Position numbers and translations under genes: made by a program. Of a stretch of 64,000 nucleotides of DNA, positions 11,946-21,174 are shown piece by piece; the stretch's first letter is position 1; each line of letters starts with the position of its first letter. Under the pieces are notes generated by a model. It was given only the letters and a program-made list of their open reading frames with translations, did not search any database and had not been told where the DNA came from. The DNA lies in the NCBI RefSeq assembly GCF_000299875.1, contig NZ_AMRK01000001.1:248001-312000 (forward strand), written 5' to 3'. This DNA comes from Celeribacter baekdonensis B30 (lineage in GTDB: Bacteria > Pseudomonadota > Alphaproteobacteria > Rhodobacterales > Rhodobacteraceae).

Positions 11946-13301
11946 TCAGGCCTCAAGCGCTCGACGCAGCATTTCGACATCATCCGCGATTTGGCTGTCG
12001 GTGCCTTTGAGTTCTTCGATCCGACGCACCCCATGCATGACGGTGGTGTGGTCACGTCCGCCAAAACGACGACCGATTTCCGGCAAGGACCGCGAGGTCA
12101 GTTGCTTGGCCAGATACATCGCGACCTGACGCGGACGGGCAATCGAACGCACCCGTTTGGGACCGATCATGTCGGACAGGCGAATGGCGTAATGTTCCGA
12201 GACTTTGCGCTGAATTTCCTCAACCGTGACCTTCCGATCCGATTGTTTGAGGATGTCGGCGAGGCATTCCTGGGTCAGATCAAGGGTGATCTCGCGGCCC
12301 ACCAAAGAGGCGAAGGCGAAGAGGCGCATCAAAGCCCCCTCCAGCACACGCACGTTGGTCGAAATACGATGGGCCAAGAATTCCAACACGCCATCAGCAA
12401 ACTGAAGGCCCGAATATTGCGCGCGGTAGGCTTCGGCTTTGGTTTGAAGAATACCGAGACGCAGTTCGTAATCGGTCGGGTGCAGATCGACCACAAGGCC
12501 GCATTGCAGACGCGATTTGATCCGGTCTTCGAGGTTCTTGATCTCCCCCGGCGCGCGGTCGGCGGAGATGATGATCTGTTTGCCCTGATCGACCAATGCG
12601 TTGAACGTATGGAAAAACTCTTCTTGGGTGCTGTCTTTGCCGGCGATGAATTGCACGTCATCGACCATCAACACATCGACCGAACGAAAAATTTGCTTGA
12701 AGTCAATCATCTGACGATCGCGCAGCGCTTGCACGAAGCGGTACATGAATTGTTCGGCGGAAAGATAGAGGACGCGCAGCTCCGGATTGCGGGTGCGGGT
12801 CTCATGGGCAATGGCGTGCATCAAATGGGTCTTGCCCAGGCCAACACCGCCGTAAAGGAACAAGGGGTTAAAGGTCACCGGGCCACCTTCGGCCACGCGA
12901 CGCGCGGCGGCATGGGCCAATTCGTTGGGTTTACCCACCACGAAATTGTCGAATGTGAACCGTGCATCAAGCGGCGCACCGGGCAATTCGGCGGGCTCGA
13001 CCGGGGCCACAACGGGTGCGGCGGCGGGCTTTGGCTCTGATGTTGCAGGCTGCGGCTGATGCGCCGCAACTTTAAATTCAACACGGGACGCGGGGGCATT
13101 TGCGGCCTTGAGATGTGTCAGAATGGTATCGGCAAAATTGCGGGACACCCAGTTGGCCATAAAGCTGGTCGGCACGGAAAAGACCGCAACACCGTTGTCC
13201 ACTTTTGTCAGTTCGAGCGGCTCGATCCAGTTTGCAAAATTGTTCCGCCCTACGGACTCGAGCAATTGTTGTTTAACACGTCCCCACGTATCGTTTTTCA
13301 T
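11946..13301 (-). CDS. dnaA: Chromosomal replication initiator protein DnaA
   Basis: 451-aa AAA+ initiator. Domain I is at residues 1-75 (WGRVKQQLLESVGRNNFANWI). A proline/alanine-rich linker runs from about 80 to 110. The AAA+ core has Walker A GGVGLGKT at 151-158 and Walker B VLMVDDVQFI near 210. The C-terminal helix-turn-helix carries the DnaA signature GGRDHTTVMHGVRRIEEL that reads DnaA boxes. No clear Shine-Dalgarno precedes the ATG at 13301 (AT-rich leader), but the MKNDTWGRV start is family-typical. Transcribed toward dnaN and recF. No good DnaA-box cluster was recognised upstream, so the presence of oriC here is not supported. Confidence 0.98.
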   Translation of the reverse strand: MKNDTWGRVKQQLLESVGRNNFANWIEPLELTKVDNGVAVFSVPTSFMANWVSRNFADTILTHLKAANAPASRVEFKVAAHQPQPATSEPKPAAAPVVAPVEPAELPGAPLDARFTFDNFVVGKPNELAHAAARRVAEGGPVTFNPLFLYGGVGLGKTHLMHAIAHETRTRNPELRVLYLSAEQFMYRFVQALRDRQMIDFKQIFRSVDVLMVDDVQFIAGKDSTQEEFFHTFNALVDQGKQIIISADRAPGEIKNLEDRIKSRLQCGLVVDLHPTDYELRLGILQTKAEAYRAQYSGLQFADGVLEFLAHRISTNVRVLEGALMRLFAFASLVGREITLDLTQECLADILKQSDRKVTVEEIQRKVSEHYAIRLSDMIGPKRVRSIARPRQVAMYLAKQLTSRSLPEIGRRFGGRDHTTVMHGVRRIEELKGTDSQIADDVEMLRRALEA

Positions 13302-14080
13302 TTTTATGTTCGACCCATTATCGTTGTTTATGCAATGCCGGATTTTCCGACATCGGGCGCAGGCAGCAGACTGCCTGAACCGTGGCTCTTGCGCCTCGGA
13401 TCGTCTCGATATTCATGGGACCAGCATACAAAGGCCGTTCATACGACTCCCTCACAAAGTCGCATGTTTCCGGCACCAGTGCCCATGTTTGTCGCGCCTA
13501 ACCTGTACAAACCCATAGAAAACAGGGGCCTCACACCCTGCTAAACAGAATTTGCACACGACAGGCGCGGGTTGTTTGGACACATCAAAACCGACAAACG
13601 CCAAAGCGTTATCGGCCTAGATAGCCTTTGGCCTGAGTACCCCTACCCAGACGAAAAGCCTCAACGGCGTGCAAGCGGATCAAATTCTAATCCCGGACGG
13701 GCAAATGTAGCTGTCCGTTTGCCTTGCACGATTCCTGAATGTCCCCCAAGACGACGTGAATCGCAGGGGCAAGCTAGCAACCTGTGGAGCACCCGCGCAA
13801 TCGAACTTCGCGCTTGACTCTGTCTTTCCTCAAACCGAATCCAAAAAGGCCTTTTGTCACCACAGCCTGCGTGATGAAATTGTCTCAGGTTTGCGTATTT
13901 GACGACCGGATACAGTTTGTCCCGTTGCGCCCTGTAAGCGAGATTTGGCAGACGCTGCGGCTGCGAAAGATTCGCTGCATGGCAAAAATGTTTCGGCAAA
14001 AAATATGCTGTAAAAATACGCAGATCACGCGACCGTGGCGATGGTCGAATACAATATGGCCGCACCTGATGGGCGGAGCC
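13302..14080. other. Gene-free region upstream of dnaA
   Basis: About 780 bp with no convincing gene: overlapping short frames on both strands have no recognisable protein features. It must contain the dnaA promoter. Searching by eye for TTATCCACA or its complement with one mismatch gave only one loose match to TTWTNCACA (13550-13558); TGTGGAGCA at 13783-13792 has two mismatches. No 13-mer-like AT repeats stand out, so I cannot call an origin. Confidence 0.5.
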
Positions 14081-14117
14081 AAAATGACCGGACGCGCGGT
14101 ATGCGCATCCGGCCTTT
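14081..14117 (-). terminator. Intrinsic terminator of the sugar/polyol operon
   Basis: On the minus strand, an imperfect GC-rich stem (arms AAAAGGCCGGATGCGC and GCGCGTCCGGTCATTTT, loop ATACC) ends in ATTTT about 40 nt after the stop of the last operon gene. The AAAA/TTTT flanks make it usable in both directions. Confidence 0.6.
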
Positions 14118-14155
14118 TGCAGAAACGATCAGGGGCACCAAGGTGGCCCGAACCA

Positions 14156-15928
14156 TTACAGATCCGGCGAAACCTTCCAGTCGCGCAAGCGATAGACGGT
14201 GCCCGGACGCGGGAACGGCGTATCCGATTTCTCACGCAGGCGGCGTTTGAACGAATGGATCGGGGTTGCCCGATCATCAATGCGCACCTCGACCACCGAA
14301 GGTCCGTCATGGGCAAAAGCACGATCCAAAGCCGGGCCGATCTCGTCAGGTTTTTCAACGTAAATGCCCAAAAGCCCAAGCGCCGCCGCTGCGCCCGCGT
14401 AGCCCGGAACTGAGCTTTGACTTTCCAGATCAACCGACTGGACGTTGTTGAAATACAGCTCCTGCCAGAGTTGAATCCAGCCCAATTTACCGTTGTTGAT
14501 CACCACGTTGACGACCTTTTGGTCATATTGGCACATGGTCGCCAATTCGCCGATCGTGTAGGAAAACGCGCCATCGCCCGCGACGGTCACAATCCGCGCA
14601 TTTGGCCGCACGGCTGCCGCGCCAATCGCCCCCGGCACGGCATAGCCCAATCCCCCCTGCCCGCGCGCAAACAGGAACTGACGCCCCGGTTTTTTCACCG
14701 GAATATAGCCGGAAATCCAACCCGCCGAAAACGAGGCGTCGGAGACCACAATGTCATCCTCTTCAAGCCGTTTGGCGATCTCATTCATGATCCGGGGCGG
14801 TTGGATCGGCAGCATATCAGAGGCGATTTCAGCGGCTTTGTCGGTGTCACAGGCCGCTTTGACCTCGGAAATCCGAGCAAGCCAATCGTTGTGCTCGGGA
14901 ATATCCCCCAAAGCGGTGCCAAGCGCCAAAACGGTCTCGCGCACATCGCCCATCAGCGCCACGGTCGGTCGGAACGTCCGGCCATGTTCGAGCGGATCGA
15001 AATCAATGGTGATGGTCGCTTGTTCCGGCAGCGGCAAAGACCAGTTCATGCCCGTGTTTTGGCTGACTTTCGAACCGCACCAAACCACCAAATCGGCCTC
15101 TTTGATCAGTTCAATGGCCGCTTTCGACCCCAGGGGGTTGAGCACCCCCGCCGCATAATCGCGCGTTTCCGGCACCGATCCTTTGCCCGAGAGGCTTGTC
15201 ACCACAAGGCCATTAAACTTGTCGGCAAATTCCGTGACGATCTCGGCCGCACCCGAGCCATGCACACCGCCACCACAGACCAGAGCCGGACGTTTGGCCC
15301 GTTTGATCAGCGCGGCTGCGGCGGCAATCTCGCCTGCGGGCGCACAGCTGCGCATATAGGGCATCTGGACCGAACGATCATCGACCTTGATTTTCAACAG
15401 GTCTTCGTCCCAGTCCGCATCGAAAATATCATGCGGAATAATCAACGCCACGGGACCGGGGCGCGGCGAGGTGGCCACCCGAAATGCGGTACGGATCAAT
15501 TCCGGCAGGGCCGCAACCGAGGGCACCAAATAAGCCTCTTTCGAGCAGCTTTTGAAAAAGCTGAGCTGATCAAAACCTTGGCTGGCAATGCCTTTTTCTT
15601 TCAGCGGCAACCAATCGAGCGGCAGCTCGCCAATGATCCCGATCATCGGGATCGAGGCGTTGAGCGCCTCCAAGAAACCTGCGGGAAGCAGGTTCGCACC
15701 CGGTCCCACCGTCACGTCACAAATGCCGGGCTTGCCGGTCAGACGCGCATAGGCATCGGCGGCATAGGCGGCGTTGCGTTCGTCGCGCATCAGAATATGG
15801 CGGATACGATCGTTGCGGCGTGAAATGCCATCATGGAGCGCAGTGGTCTGTCCGCCGGGCATCCCGTAGACATATTCGACCCCGTATTGTGCGAGCATTT
15901 CAGCAATGAGGTCTCCGATATGAGCCAT
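14156..15928 (-). CDS. Thiamine-diphosphate-dependent enzyme, acetolactate-synthase-like
   Basis: 590 aa with the three-domain layout of the POX/ALS superfamily: N-terminal PYR domain (YGMPGGQT; the activating glutamate is in RDERNAAYAADAYARLTG), central FAD/NAD-like domain (RPALVCGGGVHGSG), and C-terminal PP domain with the ThDP/Mg2+ motif GDGAFSYTIGE...VVINN. Start chosen at MAHIGDLIAEML (15928) because AAAGGA lies 6-8 nt upstream; an ATG at 15943 includes that site. It is the last gene of a kinase/ABC-transporter operon, 84 bp after a sugar kinase, so it probably performs a C-C ligation or cleavage on a ketose or keto acid derived from the transported substrate. It does not show the features of IolD, Xsc or glyoxylate carboligase. 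The exact reaction is unknown. Confidence 0.85.
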   Translation of the reverse strand: MAHIGDLIAEMLAQYGVEYVYGMPGGQTTALHDGISRRNDRIRHILMRDERNAAYAADAYARLTGKPGICDVTVGPGANLLPAGFLEALNASIPMIGIIGELPLDWLPLKEKGIASQGFDQLSFFKSCSKEAYLVPSVAALPELIRTAFRVATSPRPGPVALIIPHDIFDADWDEDLLKIKVDDRSVQMPYMRSCAPAGEIAAAAALIKRAKRPALVCGGGVHGSGAAEIVTEFADKFNGLVVTSLSGKGSVPETRDYAAGVLNPLGSKAAIELIKEADLVVWCGSKVSQNTGMNWSLPLPEQATITIDFDPLEHGRTFRPTVALMGDVRETVLALGTALGDIPEHNDWLARISEVKAACDTDKAAEIASDMLPIQPPRIMNEIAKRLEEDDIVVSDASFSAGWISGYIPVKKPGRQFLFARGQGGLGYAVPGAIGAAAVRPNARIVTVAGDGAFSYTIGELATMCQYDQKVVNVVINNGKLGWIQLWQELYFNNVQSVDLESQSSVPGYAGAAAALGLLGIYVEKPDEIGPALDRAFAHDGPSVVEVRIDDRATPIHSFKRRLREKSDTPFPRPGTVYRLRDWKVSPDL

Positions 15929-16012
15929 GATTTTTCCTTTCATTGGCAGTAGGATTCCGGGCCACAGCCAAGGGCTGCAACCGAAAGTCGATAAAAATGA
16001 GACGTTTAGACG

Positions 16013-17563
16013 TTAATGCGCGGCTGGGCTGGCCCGGCTTCGCGCGGCTTGGCGGTGCATCAAGGGCCGCAGTGCCGCATGGGTTTCAAGATAGAGTTCC
16101 ATCTGTGAACTGAGCTGCGCATGGCGCGCGGGATCAGGATGAATTTCGGAGCGAATACGTACCATCGCATCGGCGGCCTGTTCCAGCGACGGATACAGCC
16201 CCGCGCCGACCGCCGCCGTGATCGCAGCACCAAAAGCGGTGGCCTCGCCCACATCGGGAATGCGCAGGGTGACGCCGGTGGCATCCGCGTGCATCTGCGC
16301 CCAAAACGGCGAGCGCAACACACCCCCGGCCAATGTCATGGTTTTGACCTCCAGCCCCCGCGCCTGTAGGCGGCCCAGAATATTGGCCGTGCCAAGCGCC
16401 ACAGATTCCATCAACGCACGGGTGATGTCTGCGCGGCCATGTTTGAGCGTCAGCCCCCAGATCGCGCCTTGCAGATCGTAATCGGTGAAAGGGTTGCGAT
16501 TGCCCTGCCAGAAATCCAGCACGACCAAACCATTGGCGCCGGGCGGGGCGGCTTCGGCTTGGGCCAACATCTCTTCATAGCCATTGTCGCCCTCATGCAG
16601 CAGATCATGCCACCACCGTAAAATCCCACCCGAGGACACTTGCCCGCCCTCCATGACAAACGCGCCTTGGCTGACGCAATCGGGATGCGGGCCAAACAGG
16701 CCTTCGATCTCGACATCTTCGGCCACCACCGGCAACACCAGATGCGAGGTGCCGGTGATCAGCGCGGTTTCGCCAGGGCGCAGGGTGTTCAGTCCGACCA
16801 TGGCGACATAGGCGTCCGTGCCCCCGGCCACGACCAGCGTTTTGGGTGACAGTCCCATCTGCGCGGCCGCCTGCGCTGTGATCGGACCAATCGGATCGCC
16901 CAAGGCGGGCATGTCTTTGGGAAAGCGCTCGGTGATGCCCGCAAGCCCAATCGCGTCGAGAAAATCAACCGGCCAGCCGCCCGCACGCGGATTGTAAAAC
17001 CAGCGATTGATGGTGTGGTTCTGACCCAGGGTCAGCGTCCCCGACAGACAAAGCGCCATGTAATCCGTCATTTCGACGAACCAACGGGTGGCCGAATAGG
17101 CCTCTGGCGCATTGTCTTTGAGCCACATGATTTTCGGCAAAGCGGTTTCGGCAGAGACCCCCGCGCGTGATCGGCGCAGGGCCGGGTGTCCGGTATGCTC
17201 GATCCGGTGGGCTTGCGGCGAGGCGCGGTTGTCCATCCACAAAATTGCATCGGACACAGGCGTCAAATCGGCATCCAAAGACACCAAAGTGCTTGAGGTG
17301 CCATCAGCACAGATCGCCGCAATGCGCGCGGGATCAATGCTGGCCTCCGCAATGGCCCCACGCACCGCCTCACAGGCTGCGCGCCACCATGCATCCGGGC
17401 TTTGCGTCGCCCAACCCGCATGGGGGTAGTGGGTGGGATAGGGGCTATCGACGATGGCAAGCACATCGCCCGCCACCGTGGCAATCAGCGCCCGCGCCCC
17501 GCCGGTGCCACAGTCGAGCCCGAGGATCAGATCTTGGGTCGCATTGGTCATATCAGGGGTCAT
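16013..17563 (-). CDS. FGGY-family carbohydrate kinase (ribulokinase-like)
   Basis: 516 aa. Phosphate-binding start LILGLDCGTGGARALIA, ADGTSSTLV, and the C-terminal nucleotide-binding block MTLAGGVLRSPFWAQMHAD define FGGY sugar/polyol kinases. The DFWQGNRNPFTDYDLQGA region resembles ribulokinase-type members. Start chosen at the ATG at 17563: the upstream permease stop TGA is followed one base later by this ATG, implying translational coupling; 17551 is an alternative. This is the second FGGY kinase in the same operon and differs clearly from the XylB-like one, so the two presumably act on different intermediates or substrates. Likely ATP-dependent phosphorylation of a ketopentose or polyol; the substrate is not determinable. 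Confidence 0.87.
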   Translation of the reverse strand: MTPDMTNATQDLILGLDCGTGGARALIATVAGDVLAIVDSPYPTHYPHAGWATQSPDAWWRAACEAVRGAIAEASIDPARIAAICADGTSSTLVSLDADLTPVSDAILWMDNRASPQAHRIEHTGHPALRRSRAGVSAETALPKIMWLKDNAPEAYSATRWFVEMTDYMALCLSGTLTLGQNHTINRWFYNPRAGGWPVDFLDAIGLAGITERFPKDMPALGDPIGPITAQAAAQMGLSPKTLVVAGGTDAYVAMVGLNTLRPGETALITGTSHLVLPVVAEDVEIEGLFGPHPDCVSQGAFVMEGGQVSSGGILRWWHDLLHEGDNGYEEMLAQAEAAPPGANGLVVLDFWQGNRNPFTDYDLQGAIWGLTLKHGRADITRALMESVALGTANILGRLQARGLEVKTMTLAGGVLRSPFWAQMHADATGVTLRIPDVGEATAFGAAITAAVGAGLYPSLEQAADAMVRIRSEIHPDPARHAQLSSQMELYLETHAALRPLMHRQAARSRASPAAH

Positions 17564-17564
17564 A

Positions 17565-18572
17565 TCACTGCCCCGCCGTCCGCGCGCCGTGATGGCTTGC
17601 TGCAATTGTGGCCACGATCAACCCGGTCAAAAGCAGGCCGCCTTGGATGATCTGACGTTGGAAATCCGGCAATCCCAGCAAGGTCGCCCCACTGAACAAC
17701 ACGCCGATAAACAGCGTGGCGGTGAGCGTACCCAAGATATTGGGCTTGCCCACCCGCACCATCATGCCACCCAACAGGACCACGGTCAGCCCGTTGATCA
17801 GAAAAGGCCCGCCGATCATCGGCTGGCCCGAAGACAGGCTTGAGGCAAGCAAAATTCCCGCAAGGGCAGAGCTTACACCCGAGAGCACAAAGAGGACGAC
17901 GGTGAGTTTCACCACGGGCACACCAACGGCGCGCACAGCCGCTTCGTTTTGCCCCAATGCGTAGATATAGCGCCCAAAGCTCAGCCGTTCTTGCACGAAC
18001 CATGCCACGGCGGCGATCAAAAGCACCGGCACCACGATCATCGGCACCGCACCGCCCAATGCGGGTTGCAACAGCGGTTCAAGCGGCCCCGGATCGGCGA
18101 TGCGGATCACCGTACCCTTGCCCAGAGCCGCCGCGATGGAGGCGCATATTCCGGCGGTGGAAATGGTCACGATCAGCGCGGGCAAGCGCATCGAGGCCAC
18201 CAACCAGCCGTTGATCAGCCCGACCAAAGCTCCCGCCAAAAGCGCCACCACGATGGCCCCGCCCCAGCTCCACCCCTGCGCCAAAGCATAGGCACAGATC
18301 ATGTTTGAAAGCGCTGCGACCTGCATGAAACTGACGTCAATCTTGCCCGAGGCAATCACCCATGTCAGCCCCAGCACCATCACCACCATGATGGAAAAGG
18401 ATTTGAGCACGGTGGCGATATTGACCGCATCCAAAAGCTGTGGACGTTGACTGGCGATCCCCAGGGTGACAACGATCACCGCCACGACCAGCCACAGATC
18501 GGTTGTGAGCCGCGCGATCTTACGCCCACGCGGACGGCTTTGTGCGAATTTTACTGTTGAGGTCATGGTCAT
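17565..18572 (-). CDS. CUT2 sugar ABC transporter permease (first copy)
   Basis: 335-aa RbsC-type inner-membrane permease with 8-10 hydrophobic segments. Family landmarks include LGLTWVIASGKIDVSFMQVAAL and the TM-rich ALAGILLASSLSSGQPMIGGPF (usually ...GRxxSAqPxxGxGyEL). Start at 18572 gives an ATGA overlap with the upstream permease and follows GGGAG; codons upstream to 18617 lie within that gene. Two different permease genes imply a heterodimeric membrane domain serving with the fused ATPase and periplasmic protein encoded just upstream. Confidence 0.9.
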   Translation of the reverse strand: MTMTSTVKFAQSRPRGRKIARLTTDLWLVVAVIVVTLGIASQRPQLLDAVNIATVLKSFSIMVVMVLGLTWVIASGKIDVSFMQVAALSNMICAYALAQGWSWGGAIVVALLAGALVGLINGWLVASMRLPALIVTISTAGICASIAAALGKGTVIRIADPGPLEPLLQPALGGAVPMIVVPVLLIAAVAWFVQERLSFGRYIYALGQNEAAVRAVGVPVVKLTVVLFVLSGVSSALAGILLASSLSSGQPMIGGPFLINGLTVVLLGGMMVRVGKPNILGTLTATLFIGVLFSGATLLGLPDFQRQIIQGGLLLTGLIVATIAASHHGARTAGQ

Positions 18573-19585
18573 GCGTCGCTCCCTTTTGCGGTGGGTTTTG
18601 TGGGTTTTTGCGGCCAAAAGAGGAACCGAAGCGCCTCCAATGTGCCACGCGCACCGTCAGAGAAGGCCAGCACACCGATCAACAAGATCAAACTGACCAC
18701 GCCGTCGCTGTAGTAATAAGGCAGACCCATCAAGGCGAAGCCGTCGAGCAGCATTGTAATCAACAAGATCCCCCCAAAGCTCGCGATCACGGAGGTGCCG
18801 CCCATGATGGCCGCGCCCAAAAACACCCCGGCATAGGCGGGCATCATCAAATTGGCGCCTTTGTTGGTTTCGGCTGTGCCGGATTCGGCGAGGATCAGAA
18901 GGACGGCCAGCACGGTACACATGGCGCAAAGCACATAGGCCAAGGCGACAAAGCGGCGCGTGGCAATGCCGGAAAAATGCGCTGCCATCGGGTTTTCTCC
19001 CGTCGCGTAAAATGCAAGCCCGGTGCGGGTGCGGCTGAGTACAAACCACGCCAGCGCGTAGATCGCCACCAAAAGCCACATCGACACCCCCAGCCCCATG
19101 AGCTTGGCATCATTTAGATCGGTGATACCGCTGGTGAAGAAGTTTTGAAAAATCGAACGCCCGCCAGTGTAGATAAAGGCCAACCCTGTGCCGATGGAGC
19201 CCACCGCAATGGTGGTCACAATATCGGGCAGACCAAAGCGACTGATCGCGATACCGGAAATCCCCCCGATCACAGCGCCCAGCGCCAGCCCGGCGAGGAT
19301 CACCGACCAGAGCGGCCATCCGGCAGCAATCAGCGCGCCCATCGACATGGCACAAAAGGCCGCGACACCCGCAATCGACAGGTCAAATTTACGCACGATC
19401 ACCACGAAGGTCAGCCCAAGCGCGGCCAAGCCATTGGCGGCCATATGTCGGGCGATGCCATTGAGGCTGACGTAGCTGAGAAAGCGCGGCTCAAGCGCGC
19501 CAAAAATCGCGGCCACAATCAGGACCAGTGCGACAAACCCCAACCCTCGCGTCGAATGACGCATACGGTCTTTCCAAGTTCTCAT
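18569..19585 (-). CDS. CUT2 sugar ABC transporter permease (second copy)
   Basis: 338-aa multispanning RbsC/AraH-type permease. The LTFVVIVRKFDLSIAGVAAF segment corresponds to the conserved loop before TM3 (usually GGIDLSVG), here altered to RKFDLSIA. It is linked on both sides by 4-bp ATGA overlaps: with the ATPase upstream (19582-19585) and the other permease downstream (18569-18572). That gives a tightly coupled transporter operon. Confidence 0.9.
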   Translation of the reverse strand: MRTWKDRMRHSTRGLGFVALVLIVAAIFGALEPRFLSYVSLNGIARHMAANGLAALGLTFVVIVRKFDLSIAGVAAFCAMSMGALIAAGWPLWSVILAGLALGAVIGGISGIAISRFGLPDIVTTIAVGSIGTGLAFIYTGGRSIFQNFFTSGITDLNDAKLMGLGVSMWLLVAIYALAWFVLSRTRTGLAFYATGENPMAAHFSGIATRRFVALAYVLCAMCTVLAVLLILAESGTAETNKGANLMMPAYAGVFLGAAIMGGTSVIASFGGILLITMLLDGFALMGLPYYYSDGVVSLILLIGVLAFSDGARGTLEALRFLFWPQKPTKPTAKGSDA

Positions 19586-21099
19586 AGCGATCCCTTCCCC
19601 ATAATCCCGGCCATCAACAAATCATCGCGCGAAAACACGCCGCTCTCGGGTTCGACGTGTCGGCCCTTGTGCAACGCGATGGTCCGGTCCGCCACGCCAT
19701 GCACCTCGTCACAATCGCTCGACACAACAATCACCGCCGCGCGCTCTGACAAGTCGCGCATCAGACCGTAAATTTTGGCGCGTGCGCCGATGTCGACGCC
19801 AACGGTGGGTTCGACGAAAATGTAAATATCCGCCTCGCTATAAAGCCCTTTGGCCAAAACGATTTTTTGTTGGTTGCCGCCGGAAAAGCCCGACGCGGGC
19901 GTGTTCAGATGCGGCGGATGCAGCGCGACCTGATCGGTCAAACGCTGAATATCACTGCGCAATTGGCGACTCTTCAGACCCCAACGCCCGCCCGCCGCAC
20001 GGCGCAGGTTGGCCATCGGCACGTTGAACAGGGAATGTCGGCTCAACGCCAAGCCTTCGGTTCTACGATCCCCCGGCACGAGGAAAATCCCGGCATCCAA
20101 CGCCTCACGCGGCTTGCGCAGGCTGACGGGCCTGCCGTGAATGAGGATCTCGCCCTGATCCGGGGGATCGACGCCAAAGATCGACTTGGCCAATTCGTCA
20201 CAGCCGGAGCCGACCAGGCCGAAAAGCCCCAAAATCTCGCCGCGATGGGCCGTAAAAGACACGTTCTCAAAGCCATGCGTCAGGCTCAGATCCCGCACCT
20301 CCAAAAAGACATCGCCGCGCGCGTCTGGATCGGCTTTTTTGGGGAAAATATCGCCCACCGCCTCGCCCAGCATCAAATCGGCCAAGGACACGCCAGAGCT
20401 GCGGGCTTCGTCCACGCTCATCCGTGCGACACAGGCACCGCCACGAAAGACCGAAAAACTGTCGGCAATGGCAAAGACTTCTTCGAGTTGATGGGTGATA
20501 TAGATGATCGCGATGCCCTGCGCACGCAACTGGTTCATCAGGGCAAACAGGTCTTCGCGCTCAACATCGGTCAGCGTCGAGGTCGGTTCGTCCAAAATGA
20601 GCACGCGGATGCCATCGACGGCGATGGCTTGCAGGATCGCGACGGCTTCGCGTTCGACGGCGGACATTTGACCCACCTCCTGGCTCAGATCAATCGGCAC
20701 CGCAAAGCGTGCCAAAAGCGCATCGGCGCGCGCCTCAAGTGCTTCGCGATCAATCCGGCCCATCAAACTGCGGGAGGCGGTTTCACGACCCAGGAAAATA
20801 TTGTCGAGGCCACTCATATCCGGCACCAGTTCCGGGTGCTGTTGAACGGTGGCAATCCCGGCGCGGATCGCATCTTCTGGGGCGCGAAAATGAACATCCT
20901 CACCGCCAATGCGGATCGTGCCGCTGTCCTTCTGGAGCGCGCCAGACAGAATTTTGATAAAGGTCGATTTGCCCGCACCGTTGATGCCCAAAAGCGCGTG
21001 CACCTCTCCGGGTTCAAGGCGGAAATCAACGTTGCGCAGGGCCTGAACGGGGCCAAAACGCTTACAGACATCCGAGGCGATTAGAACGGGCGCACCCAT
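19582..21099 (-). CDS. CUT2 sugar ABC transporter ATP-binding protein (two fused NBDs)
   Basis: 505 aa with two ABC ATPase halves, as in RbsA/AraG. NBD1 has an intact Walker A (GINGAGKSTFIK) and Walker B (VLILDEPTSTLT) but a degenerate signature (MSAVEREAVAIL). NBD2 keeps the signature FSGGNQQK but its P-loop is GLVGSGCDEL (family usually GLVGAGRTEL) and its Walker B is IYIFVEPTVGVD, with Val in place of the Mg2+-binding Asp. One composite site therefore looks canonical and the other doubly degenerate. Start MGAPVLIASDVCKRFG at 21099 follows CAGGAG. The downstream permease overlaps by 4 bp; upstream there is a 75-bp gap with a strong hairpin after the binding-protein gene. Confidence 0.95.
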   Translation of the reverse strand: MGAPVLIASDVCKRFGPVQALRNVDFRLEPGEVHALLGINGAGKSTFIKILSGALQKDSGTIRIGGEDVHFRAPEDAIRAGIATVQQHPELVPDMSGLDNIFLGRETASRSLMGRIDREALEARADALLARFAVPIDLSQEVGQMSAVEREAVAILQAIAVDGIRVLILDEPTSTLTDVEREDLFALMNQLRAQGIAIIYITHQLEEVFAIADSFSVFRGGACVARMSVDEARSSGVSLADLMLGEAVGDIFPKKADPDARGDVFLEVRDLSLTHGFENVSFTAHRGEILGLFGLVGSGCDELAKSIFGVDPPDQGEILIHGRPVSLRKPREALDAGIFLVPGDRRTEGLALSRHSLFNVPMANLRRAAGGRWGLKSRQLRSDIQRLTDQVALHPPHLNTPASGFSGGNQQKIVLAKGLYSEADIYIFVEPTVGVDIGARAKIYGLMRDLSERAAVIVVSSDCDEVHGVADRTIALHKGRHVEPESGVFSRDDLLMAGIMGKGSL

Positions 21100-21131
21100 G
21101 ATCTCAACTCCTGTGATAAGCGGAAAATTGA

Positions 21132-21159
21132 GGGGAGGGCAAAACCATCGGCCCTCCCC
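21132..21159 (-). other. Intercistronic hairpin between binding-protein and ATPase genes
   Basis: Perfect 9-bp stem (arms GGGGAGGGC and GCCCTCCCC, 10-nt loop) lies 15 nt after the binding-protein stop. In ABC operons such structures commonly stabilise the upstream mRNA or partly terminate, giving more binding protein than ATPase; here the role is inferred. Confidence 0.6.
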
Positions 21160-21174
21160 CCGGATGAAATGGTC

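Noticed and set aside
13550-13792. Candidate DnaA boxes (one loose TTWTNCACA match, one TGTGGAGCA)
   Set aside because: Isolated and degenerate; too weak to call oriC.
13784-14433. Overlapping frames on both strands in the region upstream of dnaA, including the end of the ThDP enzyme gene
   Set aside because: Arginine/proline-rich, no motif, mutually overlapping, no ribosome site; treated as non-coding.
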